From NCBI GenBank assembly GCA_030760725.1, contig JASWHV010000019.1, forward strand, positions 31,747,944 to 31,811,943: a DNA stretch of 64,000 nt, in the 5' to 3' direction. The notes under the pieces were generated by a model. That model saw only the letters and a program-made list of their open reading frames with translations, did not search any database and was not told where the DNA came from. Both the position numbers and the translations under genes were made by a program. Shown here piece after piece: positions 42,782 to 51,984 of the stretch. The stretch's first letter is position 1. Every line of letters starts with the position of its first letter. Source of the DNA: Neostapfia colusana (Eukaryota > Streptophyta > Magnoliopsida > Poales > Poaceae).

Positions 42782-45700
42782 TGACACGACCCCATTGGTC
42801 CTGTCGAGCCAGGATCACGCTGAGGGGTGCTGCGTTGCACAGCACCGTATAACACACGTCAAAGGTGCAAAGCGGAAGCGGAAGTTTTATTACATAAACA
42901 AGTTTATGAACATGTTTACATCAAAATAAGTCCAGTCTACACTCGCGGGCGTAGACTAAGCATCAAGTGCACGTTCAGCCCTCGAACGTGTCCTTGCTAG
43001 CACACACGCACACTAACTCTGCGGCGTGCACGACTCCCACTCGACGGGGTTCCCCTCCTGGGGTTCCGTCTTCTCTTCGGGAGTCTCTTCCTCATAGAAC
43101 CCTGCAAAAGCTTCAAACACAAGCAGTGAGCACGAAGGCTCAGCAAGTCTGACCCATCTCACCTAAACATGGAACTTCTACATGAGGGTAATGGGTTGCA
43201 TGAGGTAAAAATCATTTGCAAGGACTCGCCTAATTAGTAGAACCTTACTTTCAAGTTTTAGCAGCAGGTTGTGGAGAACCTTACGCTAAGGCACATGAGA
43301 GAGCCGCAATCAAACAAGAAACGCATTTCTCTCATGTACTTTGCCCAAAGTTGAAAAGAACTTTAATTAGCTCTAAGCTACAGCATATCATTAACAATCA
43401 ATGGCCAGCTTTCAATCAGCAACATTTTAACATGTAACTAGCCTGTTCTTTCTACGTCACGGTACAGTGAACAAGTGGTACTCACTGACCGCGAGGGACG
43501 GCGATTATAATCGATTTACACCTGCAGGGTTACCCGAACAACCCGTCACGTACGCCCGTACTCGATGTTGCCTACAACAACCATCACGGACGCCGTACGC
43601 AACTACCTTTCACCCGTCAGCCAAATATTGAACCGGTCCCATCGTCCCGAGCAAGAGGTCTCTGCACGCGCATCTCTGTGCCGCCAGCCGATTTACACCT
43701 CGAGCTCTCAACCTACGCTCTGAACGACGGGCAATGCCTCAATACCCAGCTACCCGAGTTACATCAGTTTCCCGGTTCCCATATAGCCGGTAGGTCTTCG
43801 GTACTGTTCTAGCTTGTTCATCAGGCCCGCACACGGCTCGGTCCTCAATCGACACAAGCGGAGCTACAGCACACAGGCCCCAAAGTCCTGCTGCCCTTAC
43901 TCTCCACTCGGTCTCATTTTCTTGCCATGTGTATCATGTGCTATCTCTACCCGAGCAATGTGCCTCTAGCCTATTCTCGCGAGTAGTTCCAACTACTCGA
44001 CTTGTACCGAATCCTACTCTATCCTAGCAATGCAGTGGCTAACGGGGTTTGCAATCCTAAACCCAACCCATGGTTTTCTTGGCTGTGCAGTTGGGTTTCC
44101 AATCAAGACTCTAATGCAAAGAACAATATTCAAAGATGTGCTCAAAACAATAAATATTTGTAAAAAGGTTAATGCAAACCGGGGCTTGCCTTGCTGCTCT
44201 TGGTCGTAGGCTAGCTGTTCCTCCGGAGTAACGAAGTCTAGGACTTCGGGTTCCTCCTCGACCTTAGCGACTACATGATAGAAACATTACATGTATTAAT
44301 TTAATGCATTTGTATTAAGTTTGAAGTTGTGAAGTCTATAACCTTTGCTAGATAGACCTAATGACTGAGAAACTTTTACTGTGGTTTGGTTACAACCTAA
44401 ACAGAGACTTGGTCAAGTTTTAGTTGCAGCAAAGCTCATTTGAGCCCTCCACAAATAATTATGTCCTTGACCTTAATTGGAACTCTTAGGGTGTTCTATG
44501 AATTTTCATGAGACAAACTATGACTTTCTGAAAACTAGATTTTCAGAGGGTTCTAATGGAGTTGGTATCACTTAATTTGGAAGTCTCTAACTAAAGATAT
44601 GAGCTAAACAATTTCAGAGAAAATTCTGAAAATGTTTCTGAACATTTTCTATTTTCTCTGGAACAGTTTTACTAATCACACCATTAGGTGGACTAAATGA
44701 GCCCAAATGGATCTGAAATTTTTATGGTAGTTCAAGGATATTTTGGTGAACATCTCAGCAAAATTTCAGGATTTTCCTCCAAAGGATTCTCCAGTTAAAA
44801 TTCCTAACAGTTTAAATTTTAAGGAATTAATTCTGGAGAATTAAGGAATTTCATGAAATGAAACTTGATTTTCTGGAAAGTACTCAGAGAGCTGAATCCA
44901 GCAGAATTTGGTTCACTCAATTTGGAGCTTTCTAGCCAAAGTTATAAGGATTTGAAGTTTGAAGGAAATCTGAAAATCGGGGAAAAGTTTAAACTCGCGC
45001 GTGGGCCCAGGGGACACGCGTCGCACGCCTAGGCGATGGCACACCGCGGCCCACAAGGATTTTGCGCGCCAGCACACCCGATCCCGGCCGCAGCCGGATC
45101 CCGATTCAAAATATCGGCCGCTGACAGCTGGGGTCCACCCCCTTCTTCAACCTTGCGACACCCGCGCCCCGCCGCCGAGGGACCTCGCGGAGAGCTCGCC
45201 GCCGGCTGCTGTACAGCTCCAAACTTCTTGATTCTGGCCGCCCCTGCATACTTTTACTTGGGGAACAGGATCCGAGGGTCAGCTGCTCATGACAACGGCC
45301 GGAGCACGGTCGGCGACGAGCCGCCATATCGGAATGACTTCGGCCATGTCGGCTGACTCCCCTAGTACCTCAGCTACTTGGGAAATCGGTCGGGGAGCAT
45401 CAGTGGACCTCAGAGAAGGTCGACATGAGCTCGAGGCAGCTCGGGGAAGGCCCGAAATAGGTCCTCACCGTGCGCCCGATACCCCCCGTTCGTTCCGCTA
45501 TTAGTAGACCTTAAATTACGCCGGGCACAGAGGTTCTCCGGCCCAGAGTTGTGAAGGCAACTTGTGCGTTACCGTGTCTAGCTCGTGTGGGAGTGGCCTG
45601 AGGCCCTCTAATCCTTTCTAGAGCACGAATTAAACAGAATCGTACCCGAAGGTCGTTCTGCACACAGAAAGGGGAAAAGTGGAAATTCGCCGCCGGTGAG

Positions 45701-46819
45701 CAACCACTCGAGCTGTGGCTCGGGGATGAGCAGCACCGGTCACCCGCGCGTCCAAGGGTGCCTTGGCTCGGGCGTGACAACGCCCAGGTTGGGCTGTCCA
45801 CGAGAGCCCGAGGTGCGGCGGTTCCAAGTTCCGAGTTTGATCTTTCGGCACAGCCGATATCAATCGGTTTCAACCGAATTCTAGCAATGGGGAGGATGGA
45901 GGAAGGTCTATAGTACCTTGCTGGGACTCTGGAGTGGAAGGAGGGAGCTGCGATCGGCGTCCTCCGATCAAGTCCGAACTGCGGAAACTTTCGGCCGGTG
46001 CTGGGTTCTTGCGGGAAAACACGTCGGTACCTCGGCCGAGGAGGGGGGCAGGCGCCTTAAGAAGGCTCTGCACCGCCTCATGCCCGCGCGTGGGCAAGCA
46101 GCTGGTGGCGCGGTGGCTGGCCTCGGTGGCGATCACCGCTGCGGCTCGGTGACCCGAGTGAAAAGTCTCAGTCGGTTTGTGTTGAAGTAGAGGCTGACAT
46201 GTGGGTCCCACCCTTCCTTTTAACCTCTGAAATTTACTTCTAATCACTGTTGTAAACAGTGAACCCCATACTACCCTTGGCAATTCAAATTATTCCCCCA
46301 TGAGCCATTTGAATTGATCAAAGTTCAAATGAGGTTTGGTTTGAATGAATTTCAGCACAAGTTCAGTTTGAAATTCAAATAAAGTTTGAATTTCTCCCCC
46401 TTAGCTCATGTCAAGATCAACTCCAAATAGAGTGAAAATTGGTGTGTGAGCTCACAAAAATGTGCTGAGTAAGAATATGCCTTCCACTTTCAAATTCATG
46501 GTATAAAAACAGTTTGAATTTGAATATGTTTTCAAACTGCCCCCTTCCTATCTATACCCAAGATGACCTCAAAAAGGTTTTGAATTTGGGTGAAACTTTG
46601 CATGGACATCCTTAGCAAAGTGTAGGAGTTTTTCCTATGTCCAGCCCATCTATATCACATGTGGGAAATACCACTTTTGCAATGTGTAAGTTTGTTCCCT
46701 AATGAGCATGTTGATAATTGTTACTTGCTCTTCATTTGTGTTCATCATTCTTCCTCAACTGAGGTGTGTGGTGTGGGGATGAACACTACAAATGGGTGTA
46801 AAAAACTGAGGCCCTTACA
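42782..46819 (-). repeat. Family C 3' LTR, copy 1, about 4.0 kb
   Basis: Minus-strand TGTAAGGGCCTCAG starts at 46819; the other end is TGACACGACC on plus at 42782. It is homologous throughout to 51985-56117. It contains the hairpins on plus at 42826-42846 (GGTGCTG/CAGCACC), 43127-43142 (TGAGC/GCTCA) and 43980-43999 (CGAGTAG/CTACTCG). The region near 44625 is the unoccupied site of the SINE found in copy 2. No credible gene. Confidence 0.85.
42826..42846 (-). promoter_or_regulatory. Conserved hairpin near the LTR 3' end (family C)
   Basis: GGTGCTG-N7-CAGCACC keeps the 7-bp stem of family A while the fifth to seventh pairs change on both sides (CCG/CGG becomes CTG/CAG). Copy 2 has the same at 52028-52048. 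Confidence 0.5.
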
Positions 46820-46854
46820 TTCCTCCCCCCTTAAAAGAATCTCGTCCCGAGATT
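46820..46854 (-). promoter_or_regulatory. Hairpin and polypurine tract, family C copy 1
   Basis: On the minus strand AATCTCG-GGA-CGAGATT (46854-46838) is followed by CTTTTAAGGGGGGAGGAA abutting the LTR at 46819. Confidence 0.85.
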
Positions 46855-46888
46855 ATAAGGTGAAAATGAGAGAGAGGACGGTGGAAAA

Positions 46889-47525
46889 TTACCGGATATG
46901 CGACGTGAGAAAGTCGGGATAGTTAGTGCGAAGGAATTCTTCGTTCTCCCATGTCGCTTCATCCACGGAGTGATTACTCCACAGAACCTTGTAGAACCAC
47001 AACGTACGGTTGCGTGTGGTTCGGGCCTTCTCATCAATAATCTGCACCGGTTCCTCCCGATAGGTGAGATCCGGTTGCAGTTCTTCAATGTCTTCCAGCT
47101 GAACGGTAGTTGATAGCTTGAGACACTTCCTCAGCTGGGAAACGTGAAAGACGTCGTGCACACCGGAAAGTGCTTCTGGTAATGTCAGCCGGTATGCTAC
47201 CGATCCACATCTTTCGGTAATCTGGAATGGACCGATGAATCGGGGTGCCAACTTTCCTCTCACCCCAAATCTGTTTACACCCTTCATTGGAGACACTCGT
47301 AGGTATACGTGATCTCCAACTTCGAATTGTAATGGGCGCCTTCTCCGGTCCGCATACTGTTTCTGTCGGGATTGAGCGGCTCTTAGGTTCGCTTGAATCA
47401 GTCGAACCTTTTCTTCCGCGTCGTTGACAAGGTCAATCCCGAAGGTAACCCTTTCGCCAGACTCACACCAGTTCAATGGTGTGCGGCATTTTCTTCCGTA
47501 TAGCGCCTTGTAGGGCGCCATCCTG
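46889..47525 (-). pseudogene. Family C integrase C-terminus and chromodomain, copy 1
   Basis: A clean 210-residue frame starts within integrase at MAPYKALYGRKCRTPLNW. It holds the GERVTFG block, the C-terminal GKLAPRFIGPFQITERC region, FHVSQLRKCL and a full chromodomain (TLWFYKVLWSNH, EATWENEEFL) ending TSHIR. No internal stop is present. The first ATG is an internal Met, not a start; the catalytic core is deleted. This is the best preserved chromodomain in the window and can be used to judge the others. Confidence 0.88.
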
Positions 47526-48571
47526 ATGTCCGTGTCGATTGAGGACCGATACGTGTGCGTCCCTGCTGAACAAGTATTGAACGTACCGAAGGCATATCGG
47601 ATATACGAGCCCCGGTAAACCGATGTAACCTAAACCTCCGGGCGTCAAGGCTTAGCACACCGATATATAGGTGTAGGTTGAGGGCAGCAAGGTGGAAATC
47701 TGCTAACAGGCATAGAGAGATGCTCCATGTAGGGAACCTCCTGTCCATTTCGGTGCGACCGGTTCGACGTTTGGGCTGTTGGGTGAAAGGTTGTCCCGTA
47801 CGACATCAAGTGAGCGTGCTGTGCAGCTCCACGGGTGGGCGTACGTGACGTGCTCTTCGGGTATCCCTGCAGGTGTATATCGAGTTGATTCGCCGTCCCT
47901 CGCCATGACGAGTACCGCTTGTTCACTGCATCATAACGTAGATAAATTATGGAATGTGATGATTCAATGCTGCTGATATGTATAACTGTATTGCTACATG
48001 TGTGCCACCAAATATTGCTTACTAAATTTCGGATTTATGAACTGTTCACTTTTAGCTAAAAGATGAACTAAACATGAACTTGTAGGCGTGTCCGTTTGCT
48101 GAAATTCTACCGTCCCATGTTCGTTGTACACTACATGTAGAGTTTCATGCCTAGGCGAGTCAGTTAAGTCTTGTTGAGCCATCTTGCTCATGGTTGCTGC
48201 TTAAGTATTTTTCAGGTGAGGAGCATCCCACGGACTCGGGTTACGAGTCCACCGGCGAGGGTTACCCTCCATCGGGTACCACGGCTGAGTGGGAGCCCTA
48301 CACGCCGCGCTAAGCTGAGGAGTGCAGCTAGTGTGGGTTGCCCTGGGGCTGGGTAAACAACTTTTGCTAGATAGATGGGCGTGAGTTGTACAAATTTAAC
48401 TTCCGCTGTGTAATATAAACACCAGTTTGTAACTGGAGTAGTGTACTACTTTGTACATTTCAGTTGGTTCTCTATGTAATACGATGTGTCCTTATGATGT
48501 GTGCTGTCGGGTGTCGCATCGTGCGGCACCACCCTCTGTGATCCTGGATGAGTAGATTCCTGTCCGCCACA
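47526..48571 (+). repeat. 3' part of a family B-like LTR
   Basis: The sequence follows family B 34940-35983 colinearly with roughly one difference in ten bases. It includes TGAGC/GCTCA at 48175-48190, TTTTTCAG at 48208-48215 and GGTGTCG/CGGCACC at 48510-48530, and ends near CCGCCACA at 48571. No primer site follows. The divergence from family B suggests a separate older copy. No gene. Confidence 0.65.
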
Positions 48572-48858
48572 ACGGCCGAGCTGGATCCCTGCACGCCGCC
48601 GTGATCTCCGGTTACTTGCTGCTAGTGTGTAGCGTCCCCAGTCTGGACGGCTGCACTTTTGCATAGTTAGGCTGAGAGGCCATCGATGTATAATACTTCC
48701 GCTATTAATTCAGTTTTGTAAAAGACTTCCGCTGTTTTATATCAAATAAAAGTTTGTATATTGTTCTTAATTCTTTTCGTGTGTGCTGTTGGGTGCCGCA
48801 TCGCACGGCACCACCATATGCGATCCTGGAGTGGGTGAACCACAGGGTGGTCCCCACA
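48572..48858 (+). repeat. 3' end of a further Tekay-like LTR
   Basis: A short second LTR end lies directly after the first: CACGCCGC, then TTCCGCT, an AT-rich zone, GGTGCCG/CGGCACC at 48792-48812, and CCCCACA at about 48858. It joins directly to the coding part of the next element. Confidence 0.55.
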
Positions 48859-50002
48859 GTGACTTCCATTGCAACTACTACCGCCTAGTTTACTTGAAGA
48901 TGAAGACTCCAGTCACTCAAGCTCAATGGGTGGATTTGGATTACATGGCCAAAAGGAAGCATAAAGCTTTTGATGCCATGATTGAAGCTGCAGAGCGCCA
49001 TGGAATCAAGAAAATCATGAGTTTCAAGTATGATTGGAACATCGAAGTGATTGTGCTGTTTTACACCACCGTTTACTTCTCCACCTACGGTGACCGAAAA
49101 ATCACTTGGATGGCTCATGGAGAGCAGTACTCAGCCACATATGAGGAGTTTGCTCAGATACTTGGCCTTGAGGAGCACCTGTACCATGAGATTATCATTT
49201 CCAACCTCAAGGCAGTGGATATGGATCAGCTTGACTACATGTATCCTAGTCATGTTCCCTATGAGGGCGGGCTTGCTAGGAACATCAAGTCATTCTATAG
49301 CATCCTCAACCGGATTTTGAGGAGAACTATTGCCCCTAAGGATGGAGATGCAGGGGTGATTCAAGGAAACTTAAGGCATCTCCTCCTGTTGATTGATGGT
49401 GAAGAGAAGTTCAACCTCGTTGAACACATCTATGATGACATCTACAACATCTCTCAGACTCCCAACCTCTCATGTGGGTATGCACCATGTATCATGTGCT
49501 TAATTAGTCGGGGCTTGTCTTCATCAAGGATGTGACTCATCGACCTCTCTGTCCTCAGCTGCCCCCGATTGCGCCAGAACCTTCCAAAAGGAAAAATGCT
49601 CAACCTCCTTCCAGCTCAGTGGCTCCTCCTAGCTTAGTGGCCCCTTCATCACCTCCTCCTCCACATTCGATGAGCGGATTCTTCAAGTGCTTCAACGTGC
49701 TCTTCGCCTCCTGTCAGCGTGTGGAGGTCTGGACTCGACGCATGGAGAGGCGTCAGGAGAAGTACCTCAAGGCTGTGTGCGACAAGCTTGAGGTGCCTAT
49801 GTCTCCTCCCGAGGAGAGTGATGGGGAGCTCACTCCTTATCTAGAGTTCACCGCTGATGAGCTCGCCTAGTACAGTTAGGATGGAAGCTCTTCCAAGGCC
49901 ATGCCTCGATCCACCGCCGTCGATGATGAGGAAGATGATACGGAGGCCACGGAGAGTGATGAAGATGGCTATGAAGAAGAAGACGATGAAGATGACGAGT
50001 AG
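48859..50002 (+). pseudogene. Plant-transposon-associated ORF, broken
   Basis: The first block (up to about 49510) reads as a globular domain rich in aromatic and acidic residues: KHKAFDAMIEAAERHGIKKI, SFKYDWNIEVIVLFYTTVYF, KITWMAHGEQYSATYEEFAQ, GVIQGNLRHLLLLIDGE. Its make-up resembles the poorly described putative plant transposon/mobile domain proteins carried by non-autonomous grass retroelements; I infer this from pattern only. A frame change near 49510 leads to a proline/serine-rich linker, a second helical block (CQRVEVWTRRMERRQEKYL) and, after TAG codons at 49868 and 49877, an extremely acidic tail ending at TAG 50000-50002. No RT, integrase or transposase motif is seen. It is upstream of the 3' LTR, the position of env-like genes in some Copia elements. 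Function unknown. Confidence 0.55.
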
Positions 50003-50395
50003 ACTTAGGCGTATCTTCTTCCTTTTTTCCTTTTTGGTGCCTCGATGCCAAAGGGGGAGAGATGGAAGAGGATGTCTCTTTTATCATCTTATAGTCTTGT
50101 AATAGATCCTTGGACATGACTATCTCTATGTTTTATGCATTGTGTCTCTTCTGTGTAAAACTATGTGTGGATCCTATGCTTATATTTAATCATTGTTGCC
50201 CTTTGCTATGTTTTATTGTCTTATCACATTTTTTGAGCACAACACATAGGCACCCAACCATAACATGTGAATGTATGTCAACTCCCCTCTTTTACTATTG
50301 CATACATCTAGGGGGAGTTATGCATACAGTCACTTGTTATGAAAATCAAATTTCTACCTCTTATGTTGAAACTTAATGTGCTGTCATCAATCACC
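50003..50395 (+). other. 3' untranslated region of the LARD-like element
   Basis: No gene is visible. An extra purine tract AAAGGGGGAGAGA lies at about 50049-50061 and a shorter GGGGGAG near 50311, upstream of the terminal tract. Confidence 0.55.
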
Positions 50396-50409
50396 AAAAA
50401 GGGGGAGAT
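50396..50409 (+). promoter_or_regulatory. Polypurine tract of the LARD-like element
   Basis: AAAAAGGGGGAGAT is immediately followed by the LTR start TGTAAGTG at 50410; it is the expected plus-strand primer. Confidence 0.85.
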
Positions 50410-51984
50410 TGTAAGTGCATCTAGGTATCCCCATGGGTTTCGGATGATTGATGACGACAATTAAGAGACTAATGAGCTGAGATGATCATAAGCACATGAT
50501 ATTTCCAAGGTGGACACCTAAACTCTCAAAAAGGAAAAGGATGAAGAACGGCGTCGAAGACTCGAAGAGTAGAAATTAGGGTTTCATTTGAGTCATTAGT
50601 AGGCTAGCCGTGTAAGAGTGAGAGTGTGTGTGTCAAGTGCATTGAGATCATAGAAGAGAGCTCAAAGCGTTAGAAGTGTCGAATCCTTAGTGGAGAGTGC
50701 TAGTTAGGTAAACTAAGGTAGGCCGGACTTGTCCGGACCAGAGGCCGGACTAGTCCGGAAGTCCTACGGCTTAGTCCGTTTTGTGGCGGACTAAGAGTTC
50801 CTGACTGAGTTTGGACTTGTCCGTATTGGGACGGACTAGAACGTTTCTCTCTTGGTGAGAGTGTTTTGGGACTAAGTCCTGCTAGACCGGACATGTCCGC
50901 CTCAGTGGCTGGACTAGTCTGGGCTAGCCAGACTTGTCTGTTTTCACACTGACCAAGAGTTCCTGTGTGAGTTAAGGCTAGTCCGTTCTGAGCCGAACTA
51001 GTCCGTATGGTTGTGAGATGATAGCTCCCACGACTAAGTCATGGTGAACCGGACTTGTCCGCCTTAGTAGTCGGACTAGTCCGAGTCCTCCAGACTTTTC
51101 CGTTCTCACCCGGACAAAGAGTTCCTGTGTGAGATCGGACTAGTCCTTTGTGAGGCGGACTAGTCCGGAAATCTGTGAACGTTTGAAATTTGAATGTTGG
51201 GGAGTAGGTGGCTTTGTGATGTCAGTGGTCCCCGAAGACCGGAGTAGTCCGGGGTCCTGACCGGACTAGTCCGGACTTTAGTTGGTGGTAACGGTTGGCT
51301 CTTGGGAATTCCATAAAAGGAGATGCCCCGACTTCATTTAGATACTACTGGAACCCTAGCGCCGCCACAGCCATCCTAGAGCCCCTCTAAGCCTTCTCTC
51401 TTGCCTACTCACCCTCTAGAACCAATTCTTGAGTGGATTTGGGCGTGTGAGGAGAGAAGAAGGAAGAACTTCATGTTTCGGCTCTTGGAGTGATCTTGTG
51501 CACTTGGTGTGAGTCTCTGTGATCTGTTGCTTGTGAGATTCGTGGAGTTTTGTGTACGTGATCAAGTGGGAGCCTCAGATTGTGAGCAGCCCCAAAACCT
51601 TGTAAGTTGACCCTTGAGATAGTGAAGAACCGGGTTGGCCTTAATGGTGACTTGGTGACGAAAGGGTTGTTAAACCCGGTCCTTTGTGGACTCCTCAACG
51701 GGGACGTAGATTCCTGAGTGGAATCGAAGCTCGGGCAAAAATCTCTGCGTCTTTTCCTGCATTTACAATTCATCGATCGCTAAATTGCTTAGGGTTCACT
51801 TAGTCTATTTTGATCATATAGTGTCCCTCGTTACAATATTGCAATCCATTTCAATATTCTATCATACCTATCATATTAGATTACTAGTTATTTTATCCGC
51901 ATTTTGTTAGGGTAAAATCTGAAAAAACCCATAAAAATCAAGTTTTAGGTTTTTCCAGCAGGCTGACCGGACTAGTCCGCCCCT
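50410..51984 (+). repeat. LTR of the LARD-like element
   Basis: It starts TGTAAGTGCATCTAGG. The right end lies at or just beyond ACCGGACTAGTCCG (51967-51979), where family C interrupts. The middle (50700-51290) is a palindrome-rich repeat array. The rest holds CCCTAGCGCCGCC and AATTCTTGAGTGGATTTGGG segments without coding potential. Confidence 0.8.
50700..51185 (+). repeat. Tandem array of GGACTAGTCC palindromes
   Basis: About three degenerate units of 140-180 bp (roughly 50700-50881, 50882-51043, 51044-51185). Each carries CCGGACTTGTCCG- or CCGGACTAGTCCGG-like palindromes and a shared AAGAGTTCCTGTGTGAG or AAGAGTTCCTGACTGAG segment. Perfect 14-bp palindromes CCGGACTAGTCCGG lie at 50745-50758 and, outside the array, 51261-51274. 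A further copy (13 of 14) is at 51967-51980. Confidence 0.85.

Larger units (their letters stand above)
42782..47525 (-). mobile_element. Family C Tekay-like element, copy 1, 3' end only
   Basis: On the minus strand it consists of the end of integrase with chromodomain (47525-46889), polypurine tract and complete 3' LTR (46819-42782). Everything upstream (gag, protease, RT, 5' LTR) is missing: integrase breaks after MAPYKALYG, at GGCGCCAT, and fuses to unrelated plus-strand LTR sequence. It inserted in the family B 3' LTR and later lost its 5' two thirds. Confidence 0.85.
48859..51984 (+). mobile_element. 3' part of a large non-autonomous LTR element (LARD-like)
   Basis: The surviving part has one unusual coding region, a polypurine tract AAAAAGGGGGAGAT (50396-50409) and an LTR starting TGTAAGTGCATC at 50410. 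No gag, RT or integrase is seen. The tract-LTR junction is the form common in Copia-type elements of grasses, so mobilisation by a Copia partner is likely, but this is inference. The left part is lost; the LTR is cut at 51984 by family C copy 2. Confidence 0.7.

Noticed and set aside
45001..46283. Overlapping frames up to 137 aa in the family C LTR
   Set aside because: They are not kept in C copy 2 at the matching place and have no domain; the LTR is GC-rich here.
50700..51290. CRISPR-like array
   Set aside because: The repeats are degenerate palindromes in a plant LTR with no regular spacers and no cas genes.
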